A stretch of 64,000 nucleotides of DNA, taken from contig NZ_CP023994.1 in the NCBI RefSeq assembly GCF_003194085.1, positions 1,240,001 through 1,304,000 on the forward strand, in the 5' to 3' direction. Position numbers and translations under genes: made by a program. Below, in pieces: positions 26,769 to 35,804 of this stretch. Below the pieces are notes generated by a model that worked only from the letters and a program-made list of their open reading frames with translations, was not told the origin of the DNA and made no database searches. Source of the stretch: Aurantimicrobium photophilum. Its GTDB lineage: Bacteria; Actinomycetota; Actinomycetes; Actinomycetales; Microbacteriaceae. The stretch's first letter is position 1. Every line of letters begins with the position of its first letter.

Positions 26769-27332
26769 CTAGTCCTCGAGTGGTGAAATCACGACCGAAG
26801 TGGGTGAGAGATCCGGGATCTCTAACATCATTTTGGTCAAAAGCTTGCGCAGCTGTGCCTGTTCACGCGGGCTCAGTCTGCTCAAAATAATGTCTTCACC
26901 CGAGAGGGAGATGGGCATCATCTTGTCATGCATCTGAGCCCCCTCAGGGGTGAGATAAAGGTGTCGTGAACCACGAGGTCCATCACTGACGGCAATGAGC
27001 TTGCGATCAATAAGGGTGTTGACCGCCTTGGAAACCACAGCCTTATTCATGGCCAAGAACTCTGACACGTCTGTTGCACTACTGCCAGGCGTATTGGCCA
27101 ATGCAGATATAACACGCCAGTCATTGGTACCTAGGTTGAACTCTTGGCGCATCAACATTGATTCTCGCCACACCAGTGCATTAGAGAGAAGAGCAAGAAG
27201 CCGAGGAGTGAACGCGTCACTATCGATCAACTGAGACAACGGCTCAGTAATTATTTCTTGCTTGCCGATATGAGGAACGCTGGAACCAGAGGCAACCGTA
27301 ATTGCCTTGACGGTTCTTTTCGAAGCTGTCAT
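26769..27332 (-). CDS. MarR-family transcriptional regulator
   Basis: 187 aa with an extended N-terminus of about 35 residues before the winged-helix core (LGTNDWRVISALANTPGSSA, VSEFLAMNKAVVSKAVNTLI, wing DGPRGSRHLYLTPEG). Same strand as the upstream aldehyde dehydrogenase, 100 bp apart. It could regulate that gene and the divergent sugar operon, or vanAB. No direct evidence distinguishes these. Confidence 0.88.
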   Translation of the reverse strand: MTASKRTVKAITVASGSSVPHIGKQEIITEPLSQLIDSDAFTPRLLALLSNALVWRESMLMRQEFNLGTNDWRVISALANTPGSSATDVSEFLAMNKAVVSKAVNTLIDRKLIAVSDGPRGSRHLYLTPEGAQMHDKMMPISLSGEDIILSRLSPREQAQLRKLLTKMMLEIPDLSPTSVVISPLED

Positions 27333-27379
27333 TTCCCCAACCAGATTGTTCTGTGCTGAAAACAGTTAGTCAACATCGA

Positions 27380-27414
27380 CCAACGAACCCAAAGTTTAAC
27401 AGTGGATTCGTTGG
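27380..27414 (-). terminator. Hairpin after the aldehyde dehydrogenase gene
   Basis: CCAACGAA (27380-27387) pairs with TTCGTTGG (27407-27414) across a 19-nt loop. No strong T-run follows on the minus strand, so it may be an attenuator or an operator for marR rather than a true terminator. Confidence 0.35.
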
Positions 27415-27432
27415 CCGAGGTTGAGTGAAACA

Positions 27433-28917
27433 CTAGTGAGCCTGAGCGGCTAGCGCCTCTGCATCGATGGTTGCGATAGAGCGGGTGTCTTGGAATGCAC
27501 GGATACCTTCGATGCCTTGTTCGCGGCCAAAGCCCGAATTCTTCATACCTCCGAATGGTGCGCGAAGGTCAAGGCGGGTTGCACCGTGGTCGTTGATCCA
27601 GACATAACCACACTGCAGCTTGGAACCAACACGGTTCGCAGCAACAGGGTCAGCAGTCCACACTGAACCAGCCAGACCAGCCCAGGTGTCATTTGCAGCG
27701 GCAATAGCTTCTGCTTCGGTGCTAAAGGGAATCAGCGGAATAACGGGACCGAACTGTTCTTCAACGACGACTCCCAAGGAGGGATCAGGGTTGATAACAA
27801 GTGCGGGGCGGACAAAGTTTCCTGCAGCTAGTTCACCGGTAGGCAGTTCACCAAACTCGCGTACATCTGCTCCAGCATCCTTAGCTTCACGGATGAGTTT
27901 CTCGACGAAAGCCTTTTGACTTGGTGCGTGGAGAGGTCCCATGGTGGTGTCAGGATCAAGACCGTAACCAAGCTTGACCTTCTCGAGACGAGCGGTCAGA
28001 CCTTCGACAACCTCATCCATTCGAGATTCGTGAACGTAAATACGCTTTGCGTTCATGCAGATCTGACCAGTGGTGTCGAAAATGGCACCGTAGAGGCGGT
28101 CGAGGTGAGTGTCATCGATGATGGCGTCTTCCAGGAAGATAGCCGCATCGTTTCCACCGAGCTCCAGGGTGACGCGAGTCAGCGCCTTGGAAGCCATAGA
28201 CATGATGCGCTTTCCACCGCCGACGCTACCGGTGAAGCAGACCTTGGCAATGTCTTCGCTCTCGATGAGAGCAGCCATGTCTTCGTCCTTACCGGTGACG
28301 ACGTTAAGGACACCAGCTGGCAACTTGGCAGCGATGCGTTCAATCACGCGAGTGGTTGCCAAAGGTGCAGTCAGTGGTGGCTTCACAATGACGGTGTTAC
28401 CTGCGAGCAGTGCGTGAGGCAATGCAGCACCGAGGATGGCGATGGGCCAGTTGAACGGAACGATGATGGTGACCACACCGAGGGGCTGGTGCTGAACCTC
28501 TGTGGAGACGGGGATGCCAGGTGCGACAGGAAGTGTCTTTCCGGAATCTACCTGGTCAGCTATCATGAGTGCCAGGTTCCAGCGGATTTCGAAGACGAGA
28601 GAGTCAATCCAACCCTCGAAACGGACCTTGCCGTTTTCGCGAGAGAGAACTGCGGCATCGTCATCACGTGCTTCAGCTATTCCCTGAATTGCTTCAGACA
28701 TGAGATCTGCACGCTCAACAGCCGACATGGAAGACCATGAAGGGAATGCGTTCTTTGCTACGGAAATTGCGTAGTCAACGTTTTGCTTCGTAGCTGCGGC
28801 TGCATAGCCCACAACTTCGCCGCGCTTGGCGGGGTCTGCAATTTCAAGGTGTTCCACGGTGTCGCGCGATGCGCCTCCGATGAACAACCCCGTACGGATG
28901 ATGTCCTTATCGCCCAT
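27433..28917 (-). CDS. Aldehyde dehydrogenase linked to the sugar operon
   Basis: NAD(P)-dependent aldehyde dehydrogenase, 494 aa. Blocks: VTIIVPFNWPIAILGAALPH, KVCFTGSVGGGKRIMSM, TLELGGNDAAIFL (general-base Glu) and DTTGQICMNAKRIYV (catalytic Cys), and the C-terminal RAPFGGMKNSGFGREQG. Start ATG at 28917 is preferred over TTG at 28923. It is divergent from the split-transketolase operon and shares its three-operator promoter region, so it probably oxidises an aldehyde formed in that pathway, such as glycolaldehyde or a short sugar aldehyde. Confidence 0.88.
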   Translation of the reverse strand: MGDKDIIRTGLFIGGASRDTVEHLEIADPAKRGEVVGYAAAATKQNVDYAISVAKNAFPSWSSMSAVERADLMSEAIQGIAEARDDDAAVLSRENGKVRFEGWIDSLVFEIRWNLALMIADQVDSGKTLPVAPGIPVSTEVQHQPLGVVTIIVPFNWPIAILGAALPHALLAGNTVIVKPPLTAPLATTRVIERIAAKLPAGVLNVVTGKDEDMAALIESEDIAKVCFTGSVGGGKRIMSMASKALTRVTLELGGNDAAIFLEDAIIDDTHLDRLYGAIFDTTGQICMNAKRIYVHESRMDEVVEGLTARLEKVKLGYGLDPDTTMGPLHAPSQKAFVEKLIREAKDAGADVREFGELPTGELAAGNFVRPALVINPDPSLGVVVEEQFGPVIPLIPFSTEAEAIAAANDTWAGLAGSVWTADPVAANRVGSKLQCGYVWINDHGATRLDLRAPFGGMKNSGFGREQGIEGIRAFQDTRSIATIDAEALAAQAH

Positions 28918-29000
28918 TATCAAAGCACCTCTCTGTGTCCTGAATCGTGTGTGCCAACTGTCTTAGTTTGCATCTGTTGTGACAGCCTAAAGTAAAACCG

Positions 29001-29089
29001 GTTTACTTGTAAACAAGTTTTCATAACATTATGTTTACAAGTAAACAACAAAATGATAACGTTCTTGAAAATCTTGTTTATGTGTAAAC
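29001..29089. promoter_or_regulatory. Three copies of a GTTTAC-N2-GTAAAC palindromic operator
   Basis: GTTTACTTGTAAAC at 29001-29014, GTTTACAAGTAAAC at 29033-29046 and GTTTATGTGTAAAC at 29076-29089. The first two are perfect palindromes apart from the central two bases; the third has one half-site change. Centres are 32 and 43 bp apart, about three and four helical turns, so the sites face the same side of DNA. The region drives both the aldehyde dehydrogenase and the transketolase operon. The cognate regulator is not identified. Confidence 0.75.
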
Positions 29090-29200
29090 AGGATTCGTGT
29101 TACTGTCATCACATCAACCCAGTTAGATGGAGTTGATTCACCGAAACTTTGATCTCTAAACAGAGATCACCAACCAGGGTCATCAACGAGGAGGCACCTG

Positions 29201-30079
29201 ATGAGTACATCAATTTCACTCAGCAGCGAACCAAAGCACACGGTCGCTGAGCTCGAGGACCTGGCGTACGAGCTTCGCGAGAAGCTTCTTTACCTTTGCG
29301 GAACATACGAAGGCGCAGTCCACATTGGTGGTGATTTGTCCCTTGCTGACATGCTCACCGCGCTGTACCACTACGGCCTGAATGTAGACCCCAATGACAT
29401 CTCTAACCCCAACCGAGACCGTTTCATCTTGAGTAAGGGCCACGCCGCAGTGTGCATGTATATCAGCATGGCAATGCGTGGCTTCTTTGACTTCGAAGAC
29501 ATTGTCGCCACATACGGACAGCTTGGTAGCGCCTACGGCATGCACCCATGCAAGGTTCAGCTTCGCGGCGTTGAGGCTTCAACCGGATCTCTGGGTCATG
29601 GCCTCCCCATTGCTGTAGGTATGGCTAAGAGCGCTCGTCAGAAGGGAGAGAAGCACCGCGTCTTCTGCGTCCTCGGTGACGGCGAGACGGGTGAAGGTTC
29701 CGTCTGGGAAGCAGCCATGGCGGCTCGGAGCAGTCAGCTCGGGAACCTCGTTGCTTTCGTGGACCGTAACCACCAACTCATGACTAGCTTCAGCGAAGAT
29801 CGAGTTGTTCTCGAGCCATACCTGGGCAAGTGGGCATCCTTTGGCTGGAATGTCGTTTCGGTAGACGGCCACAACATGCAGGACCTAGTCAACATCATTG
29901 ATAACCTGCCTAGCTCTGACAGCACGCGTCCCACCGTCGTAATCTGCGAAACCATTAAGGGTAAGGGCGTCGACTTCATGGAGCGCAACATCGCCTGGCA
30001 CGCTGGCTCGTTAGGCGCAGCTGATTTAGAACGAGCGATGGCCGCTCTCGAGTCCACACGTAAGGTGGTGTCGGCATAA
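29201..30079 (+). CDS. Transketolase-like, N-terminal (thiamine-diphosphate) subunit
   Basis: 292 aa, equivalent to the N-terminal third of transketolase. The ThDP-binding GDG...N motif is in VLGDGETGEGSVWEAAMAA ... FVDRNH; the active-site HAAV loop is in LSKGHAAVCMYISMAM and STGSLGHGLP is conserved. GAGGAGG lies about 10 nt before the ATG. The C-terminal half is a separate gene overlapping by one base (TAATG). Split transketolases in sugar operons often act on unusual ketose (phosphate) substrates rather than in the pentose phosphate pathway. Confidence 0.9.
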   Translation: MSTSISLSSEPKHTVAELEDLAYELREKLLYLCGTYEGAVHIGGDLSLADMLTALYHYGLNVDPNDISNPNRDRFILSKGHAAVCMYISMAMRGFFDFEDIVATYGQLGSAYGMHPCKVQLRGVEASTGSLGHGLPIAVGMAKSARQKGEKHRVFCVLGDGETGEGSVWEAAMAARSSQLGNLVAFVDRNHQLMTSFSEDRVVLEPYLGKWASFGWNVVSVDGHNMQDLVNIIDNLPSSDSTRPTVVICETIKGKGVDFMERNIAWHAGSLGAADLERAMAALESTRKVVSA

Positions 30080-31041
30080 TGCCCGTTACATTTACATTCG
30101 GCGAATGGCTTTCAGCCCGTTCAGTTATTGGGTCTACTCTTGCTGAGCTCGGTGGCGAATACAACAACCTCTGGACTATCACTCCAGAAATCGGAGCTAC
30201 CCTCGGTGAGTTCCGTTCCCTTTACCCAGACCGCTTCATCGATGTCGGTATCGCGGAGCAAGTCAGCATTGGTGTTGCTGCAGGTCTGGCATACGAAGGA
30301 AACATTCCGGTTGTCTCCGGAATGTTGCCCTTCCTGAGTATGCGTGCGTTGGAGCAAATTCGCTCCGACGTCTGTTACCCCAACCTCCCCGTGAAGATCA
30401 TTGGTACTCACGGTGGTTTGGTTGGTAATGGTGGATCCACTCACTACGCCGTTGAGGACCTCGCACTGATGTGTGCGCTCACCAACATGACAGTGACCTC
30501 GATCGCTGACCCTCTGATGGCTGGTGACATTCTTCGCCAGTCCATGAAGATGTCTGGCCCGATCTACATCCGCTTGGGTGTCGGTAAGTCCGACATGGTT
30601 CTCTACGAACCCGGTCAGCACGACATCCAAATCGGTAAGGGCATTGTTGCTCGCGATGGCTACGACGCCACCATCTTTACCCACGGCACCACCGTTGCTC
30701 AGGCACTGGAAGCCGCTGAAACCCTTGGCGCACTGGGTCACTCCATCCGCGTCGTCGACATGTTCACCCTCAAGCCCATTGACGCAGACCTCATTGAGCG
30801 CTGCGCAAAGGAAACAGGCGGACGCTTCGTTGTTCTCGAGGATCACCTGGCATATGGCGGTCTGGCATCGCGCATTGCTGATGTCCTCGTCGACCGCAGC
30901 ATCAATCTCACTGCCTTCGAGCGCCTGGGTATCCCCCAGGTTTACGCCGGATTCGGTGGCGATGAAGAGCTTCGCGATAAATACGGTTACGGCCTCACTT
31001 CAACTATCAGCGCAATCATGCGAGTGTTAGCTACTAAGTAG
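30079..31041 (+). CDS. Transketolase-like, C-terminal subunit
   Basis: 320 aa, pyrimidine-binding and C-terminal domains of transketolase. The cofactor-activating Glu is in FIDVGIAEQVSIGVAAGLAY; GTHGGLVGNGGSTHYAVEDL and the C-terminal VDMFTLKPIDADLI are conserved. It works with the overlapping N-terminal subunit gene. Housekeeping transketolase is normally a single chain, so this pair is probably catabolic. Confidence 0.9.
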   Translation: MPVTFTFGEWLSARSVIGSTLAELGGEYNNLWTITPEIGATLGEFRSLYPDRFIDVGIAEQVSIGVAAGLAYEGNIPVVSGMLPFLSMRALEQIRSDVCYPNLPVKIIGTHGGLVGNGGSTHYAVEDLALMCALTNMTVTSIADPLMAGDILRQSMKMSGPIYIRLGVGKSDMVLYEPGQHDIQIGKGIVARDGYDATIFTHGTTVAQALEAAETLGALGHSIRVVDMFTLKPIDADLIERCAKETGGRFVVLEDHLAYGGLASRIADVLVDRSINLTAFERLGIPQVYAGFGGDEELRDKYGYGLTSTISAIMRVLATK

Positions 31042-31080
31042 TTCGCACCCAAACAATCACTCATTCAACGGAGAATTTTG

Positions 31081-32151
31081 ATGAAGACAGTAGCGGTCAC
31101 CAAGATCGGGAGCCTGCGGGACACCAACGAGGAAACTCGTGGCGTCATCGGGGTTGTCGATTTCCCTGAACAGCCCCTCGGCCCTGAGGATGTTCGCGTT
31201 CGGGTCGCCTACGCTGCTATCTGTGGTTCAGACCCTCACCTGGCTGAAGGCTTCTTCGGGACTGACGTCCCCATTGGCCTCGGACATGAGATCTCAGGCG
31301 TCATCGAAGCACTCGGCGAGCGCGCTACCCGCACTGGCCTCAAGGTGGGAGACCGCGTAGCCGGTAACTTCCTTCGTTTCTGCGGAACCTGCGGCCCCTG
31401 CCGCGATGGTCAGCAGCAGTTCTGTGAATTCATTCAGGATTACAACCGTCCCGGCATGGCCGAGACGGTGACCTGGCACGAATCACAGGTCTACAAGCTC
31501 CCTGACAACGTCAGCCTGCTCAAGGGCTGCTTGCTCGAGCCCACCTCAGTTGCAGTGCGTATTGCCGATAAGACCAACATCCGTGTTGGTGACCGTGTAG
31601 CCATCTGTGGCGGTGGCCCCATCGGTCAACTCGCTCTTCAAATGATGAAGATGAATGGTGCTACTTCTCTAACACTCATTGAGCCCATCGCAGAACGCCG
31701 TGAGATGGCTCTGCGTCACGGTGCAGATTTTGTCATCGACCCCATCACTGAGAACCAGGGTGAGCGCACCAAAGAGATCACCGGTGGTCGTGGATACGAC
31801 ATCGTCATTGACGCGTCCGGTTCTCCTCGTGCAGTCCAGGGTCTTCTGGACATTGCTGCCAAGGGCGGAACGGTTATCTACGGGGCTATGTATCCTCATG
31901 ACTTCGAGATGCCCCTGAACCTTTCGGACTATCTCTACCTTAAGGAGCTCACCCTCACAGGTGTCTTCATCTCTCCTTACACTTTCCCTCGTGCTCTGCA
32001 GATTCTTCCTCACCTGAATCTTGATGAGCTCACACAGTCTGTTATCGATCTGGAAAATGCTGCGGATGCGTTCGAAGTCCACATCAGCGGCAAGTTTCCC
32101 AAGGTTGTTATCCGGTGTAATGATCTCGACGACAACGGAGGTAACTCATGA
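31081..32151 (+). CDS. Zinc-dependent medium-chain alcohol/polyol dehydrogenase
   Basis: 356 aa, MDR superfamily. Catalytic-zinc ligands in AICGSDPH and GLGHEISG; structural-zinc cysteines in CGTCGPCRDGQQQFC; Rossmann motif VAICGGGPIGQLALQMMKM. GGAG lies seven bases before ATG 31081. Similar enzymes act on sorbitol, threonine, idonate or other sugar alcohols and acids. In this operon it probably oxidises an imported polyol or sugar to a ketose for the transketolase pair. Its stop overlaps the ABC ATPase start (ATGA). Confidence 0.88.
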   Translation: MKTVAVTKIGSLRDTNEETRGVIGVVDFPEQPLGPEDVRVRVAYAAICGSDPHLAEGFFGTDVPIGLGHEISGVIEALGERATRTGLKVGDRVAGNFLRFCGTCGPCRDGQQQFCEFIQDYNRPGMAETVTWHESQVYKLPDNVSLLKGCLLEPTSVAVRIADKTNIRVGDRVAICGGGPIGQLALQMMKMNGATSLTLIEPIAERREMALRHGADFVIDPITENQGERTKEITGGRGYDIVIDASGSPRAVQGLLDIAAKGGTVIYGAMYPHDFEMPLNLSDYLYLKELTLTGVFISPYTFPRALQILPHLNLDELTQSVIDLENAADAFEVHISGKFPKVVIRCNDLDDNGGNS

Positions 32152-33674
32152 ATGCGGTAACTACCTCCGAAAAGATGGAAGCACCTTACGCAATTGAGGC
32201 GCACAACATTTTCAAACACTTTGACGGCGTGCACGCCCTGAGTGGGGTCAATCTATCGGTCAAGACCGGTGAAATCCACGCACTCTTGGGCGAAAACGGT
32301 GCGGGTAAGTCCACATTGGTCAAGGTCATCACCGGTATTTATGCCCCAGATTCTGGTGAAATCCGACGCAATGGTGACCCTGTTGAATTCAGTAGTGTTC
32401 GCATGGCTAATGCGGCAGGAATTGTGGCTCTCTACCAGGAGCTCTCCATCATCCCCTCAATTAGCGTTGCCGAAAATATCTTGTTGGGCGAGCAAACCCC
32501 CAGCAAGGCAGGCTTCGTCCAATGGTCCGCACTTCGAAAGAGAGCACAGGAGCAACTTGACCGCCTGAACCAAAAGATTCCCCTCAACAAGCTCGCTGGG
32601 GAGCTCTCTCCGGTGCAGCAGACGATGGTCGCCTTTGCTCGCGCGCTGGCAACTGATGCTCGTGTGCTCATTTTGGATGAGCCCACCGCATCGTTGACGG
32701 ACACCGAAATCAGAGATCTCTTTGCCGTGCTCCGCAAGTTGCGCGACCAGGGTGTGGCCATTATTTATGTCTCACACCGCCTGGAAGAAGTCTTCGAGCT
32801 GTGTGACCGCCTCACCATCATGCGTAACGGCGAGACAATCATTTCGAAAAACGTTTCTGACTCCAACATTGACGAAGTCATCTCCACCATGGTGGGTCGT
32901 GACGCGGGCGAGCTGTACCCTGAACGCGGCACGGCAACAACAGAAATTGCGCTCACTGTTGAGGGTGTCAATGGTCGGCGAGTCAAAGACATCAGCTTTT
33001 CTGCCCACAAGGGTGAAGTTCTCGGAATTGGCGGTCTTGCCGGATCAGGTCGTAGCGAGTTGCTCCGCATCCTTGCTGGCGCGCAAAAGCACACGTCCGG
33101 AGTCGTCACAATTGGTGATGTTGAACTTCCCGGCTCACCTGGAGTGAACCGTGCACTCGATGCTGGAATCGCGTTGGTACCAGAAGAACGCCGCAGTCAG
33201 GGCGTGATTTTGAGCGCATCCATTCGTGACAACATTGCGCTTGCCAATATCCCTGCCGTGAGCTCGTTAGGCCTCGTTTCGGGAAACAAGATCACCTCTC
33301 TAACCGAGAACGGGATCAAAAACCTGCAGATCAAGGCACGCAATCAACGTCAAACAGTTGGCCAGCTGTCGGGCGGAAACCAACAAAAGGTCGTTCTGGC
33401 CAAGATGTTGGCCCGGAAGCCCAAGGTTCTGCTGATGGATGAGCCCACCCGAGGTATTGATGTGGGAACAAAGGCAGAAATCTATCGCCTTATCCGCGAG
33501 CTTGCTGCCGGTGGCACAACCATCATCGCAGTGAGTTCAGAGTTACCTGAACTCATCGGGATGAGCGACCGAATTCTCATCATGCACGAAGGCCATATTT
33601 CAGGCGAGGTCCAAGCTGACATCGCGAACGACGAACTTCTTCTGTCCTACTGCTACGGAAAGGCAACAAAATAA
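32148..33674 (+). CDS. Ribose-type sugar ABC transporter, double ATPase
   Basis: 508 aa, two fused ATPase domains like RbsA/MglA. First domain: Walker A GENGAGKSTLVKVI, Walker B VLILDEPTASLTD. Second domain: degenerate Walker A GLAGSGRSELLRIL, full signature LSGGNQQKVVLAKML and VLLMDEPTRGIDVGTK. This asymmetry is usual for the family. It powers import with the permease and binding protein encoded next. Confidence 0.93.
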   Translation: MNAVTTSEKMEAPYAIEAHNIFKHFDGVHALSGVNLSVKTGEIHALLGENGAGKSTLVKVITGIYAPDSGEIRRNGDPVEFSSVRMANAAGIVALYQELSIIPSISVAENILLGEQTPSKAGFVQWSALRKRAQEQLDRLNQKIPLNKLAGELSPVQQTMVAFARALATDARVLILDEPTASLTDTEIRDLFAVLRKLRDQGVAIIYVSHRLEEVFELCDRLTIMRNGETIISKNVSDSNIDEVISTMVGRDAGELYPERGTATTEIALTVEGVNGRRVKDISFSAHKGEVLGIGGLAGSGRSELLRILAGAQKHTSGVVTIGDVELPGSPGVNRALDAGIALVPEERRSQGVILSASIRDNIALANIPAVSSLGLVSGNKITSLTENGIKNLQIKARNQRQTVGQLSGGNQQKVVLAKMLARKPKVLLMDEPTRGIDVGTKAEIYRLIRELAAGGTTIIAVSSELPELIGMSDRILIMHEGHISGEVQADIANDELLLSYCYGKATK

Positions 33675-34642
33675 TGACGAAAACCAGTACCGGACGTATT
33701 ACTGGAACCGCAATCGGTAGGACTCTTCTCCAGGGCGGAACAGTTATTGCACTGATTGTCCTTATTGGATTCTTCTTTGCTATGAGGCCTGACATCTTCC
33801 TCACCTTTGTCAACGTGAAGAACATTATGTATCAGGTGTCCATCCTGGCCATCATTGCCGGCGCTCAAACAATTGTGATGGTTTTGGGCGACTTCGACCT
33901 ATCTGTTGGGGCAACTTCTACACTTGCCGGTGCTGTCGCTGGCGCGCTCATGATTGGGGGCACACCAGTCCCTGTTGCCATAGCAGCAGCACTAGTAGTT
34001 GGTTTGATTGTCGGCCTCATCAATGGTGTCCTCATTGCCTATCTCAACCTGTCTGCGTTCGTTGCAACACTGGCCACCATGACCTCGGTCATCGGTGTGG
34101 CATTCATCGTGACTGAAGGAACCACACTCTTCAACTTCCCTGCAGAATTCAACGAACTAGGACAGGGAAAGATTTTCAATGTTCCCCTTCCTGTCTACTT
34201 CGCGATTGTGGTTTCCGTGCTGATTTGGGCCCTGCTGAAATTCACCACAATTGGTCGAAGCTGGCACGCCATTGGTGGAAACGTAGAAGTTTCACGTCTT
34301 TCTGGCGTCAAGGTTCGTCGTGCTCGACTCATGGCATTCACCATCGCAGGTGTCGTTGCCGCATTTGGCGGTGTGCTGCTTGCAGCCCGACTTGGCAGTG
34401 CCAGCGCAGTACAAGGTAGCGACAACACGCTTCTATCTGTTGCCGCCGTCTTCCTAGGCATGACCGTCATCAAGTCAGGTATGTCAAACCTCGGAGGCAC
34501 CATGGTCGGCGTGGGAATCATCGGCGTGATGAGCAATGGACTCAACATCCTGGGCGTCAATGCCTACGTTCAGCAGGTGGTCACCGGCGTGATCATCATT
34601 CTGGCAGTGACACTGTCAGGCCTCAAGACTCGTGAGAGATAG
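33674..34642 (+). CDS. Ribose-type sugar ABC transporter, permease
   Basis: 322 aa, RbsC-like with 8-10 hydrophobic segments. Typical motifs: MVLGDFDLSVGATSTLAGAV and NGVLIAYLNLSAFVATLATM, and GRSWHAIGGNVEVSRLSGVK near residue 195. One-base overlap (TAATG) with the ATPase gene. It forms the channel of the importer. Confidence 0.93.
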   Translation: MTKTSTGRITGTAIGRTLLQGGTVIALIVLIGFFFAMRPDIFLTFVNVKNIMYQVSILAIIAGAQTIVMVLGDFDLSVGATSTLAGAVAGALMIGGTPVPVAIAAALVVGLIVGLINGVLIAYLNLSAFVATLATMTSVIGVAFIVTEGTTLFNFPAEFNELGQGKIFNVPLPVYFAIVVSVLIWALLKFTTIGRSWHAIGGNVEVSRLSGVKVRRARLMAFTIAGVVAAFGGVLLAARLGSASAVQGSDNTLLSVAAVFLGMTVIKSGMSNLGGTMVGVGIIGVMSNGLNILGVNAYVQQVVTGVIIILAVTLSGLKTRER

Positions 34643-34729
34643 CTCGCTATTTCTCACGTGAAACCTGGGTTGGCTCAAGCCTTCTCGGTAACCCTAGAAA
34701 CAATCGCAATCACAACAAAGGAGTATGTA

Positions 34730-35707
34730 ATGCGTAACAAGTTCAAGTTACTGGTCGCAATGGCTGCTGTCGCAGCACTTGCTTTGACCGGTTGCGCCGC
34801 ATCAGGCGGTGGCGAAGCCGAAGACAAGCCTTTCAAGGTTATTGCCTTCACCTCCGGAAACCAGACACCTGTTGGTGCTTGGTGGGTCAAGGCAGTTACT
34901 GCCAAGGCTGAAGAGCTTGGTTGGGAACTCACCATGATTCAAGGTGACTTCGACTTCCAGAAGATGAACCCAGCTGTTGAAAGTGCAATTGCACAGGGTG
35001 CAGACGCAATTTTTGATGGTTACACCGACTACGCATCCATCAGCTCAATTACTGCTGCCGCTGCTGACGCTGGAATCCCCATCTTCGCAATGGACAGTGG
35101 TGTTGAACCTACCGATGCATTTGCAATCAACGTCACCACTGACCAGCAGGGCATCGTGGACAGCACCGTCGAAGCGCTCTCTACTCAGCTCGGTGGCCTC
35201 AAGGGCAAGAACATCATGGTTATCGGTCACGACCCACACGCTGGTATTCGTGAGCGTTCCGGACTTGCATTCGACGCTTTCAAGGCAGCTGGAGCAAACC
35301 TTGCTGGTGGCGAAATCCAGCAGGTACAGTCTCCTGCAACCGGTCGCACCGAGGCACTTGCACTCGTAGCTGACTACCTGGCAGCAAACCCTAACGGCCT
35401 GGACGCTGTTTGGGTTGGTTGGGATGACGCAGCACTGGGTGCATCCAAGGCCATCACCGAGGCAGGTTCTTCCGCCAAGGTAACTGGTGTTGACGCAACC
35501 AGCGAAGCTATTGCTGAAATCCAGGCTGAGGGCGCATTCCTCGCAACCATCGAACAGCCTTGGCCTTCGATCTTGGAAACCGTTATCGGCTACATGCTCG
35601 AATTCCAGAAGACCGGATCTCTGCCATCCTCGAACTTCGAGACCGTGGGTACCACCCTGGTTGACAAGGTCAACGCAGCAAAGATCACCCCTTCGGACAA
35701 GCTGTAA
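34730..35707 (+). CDS. Ribose-type sugar-binding lipoprotein
   Basis: 325 aa, type I periplasmic-binding fold. Lipoprotein signal with lipobox ALTGCAA near residue 20. The body shows GDFDFQKMNPAVESAIAQGA, DGYTDYASISSIT and the hinge segment AVWVGWDDAALGASKAI. AAAGGAG precedes ATG 34730 by seven bases; the longer open frame lacks a signal peptide. A strong hairpin follows the gene. Specificity within the ribose/xylose/apiose/polyol range cannot be told from sequence alone. Confidence 0.92.
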   Translation: MRNKFKLLVAMAAVAALALTGCAASGGGEAEDKPFKVIAFTSGNQTPVGAWWVKAVTAKAEELGWELTMIQGDFDFQKMNPAVESAIAQGADAIFDGYTDYASISSITAAAADAGIPIFAMDSGVEPTDAFAINVTTDQQGIVDSTVEALSTQLGGLKGKNIMVIGHDPHAGIRERSGLAFDAFKAAGANLAGGEIQQVQSPATGRTEALALVADYLAANPNGLDAVWVGWDDAALGASKAITEAGSSAKVTGVDATSEAIAEIQAEGAFLATIEQPWPSILETVIGYMLEFQKTGSLPSSNFETVGTTLVDKVNAAKITPSDKL

Positions 35708-35720
35708 AGCTCATCCACTA

Positions 35721-35755
35721 GCAGTGGGGGCGGGACAGTCCCCCGCCCCCACTGC
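35721..35755 (+). terminator. Strong intercistronic hairpin after the sugar-binding protein gene
   Basis: GCAGTGGGGGCGGG (35721-35734) pairs exactly with CCCGCCCCCACTGC (35742-35755), 14 bp, 7-nt loop. No T-run follows, so it probably protects the upstream mRNA 3' end or causes partial termination, which would raise binding-protein levels relative to the SDR and isomerase. Confidence 0.65.
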
Positions 35756-35804
35756 ACCCCTCACCAACTCCTCACCAACCACCATTTCTTAGAAAGTTCA
35801 ACTC

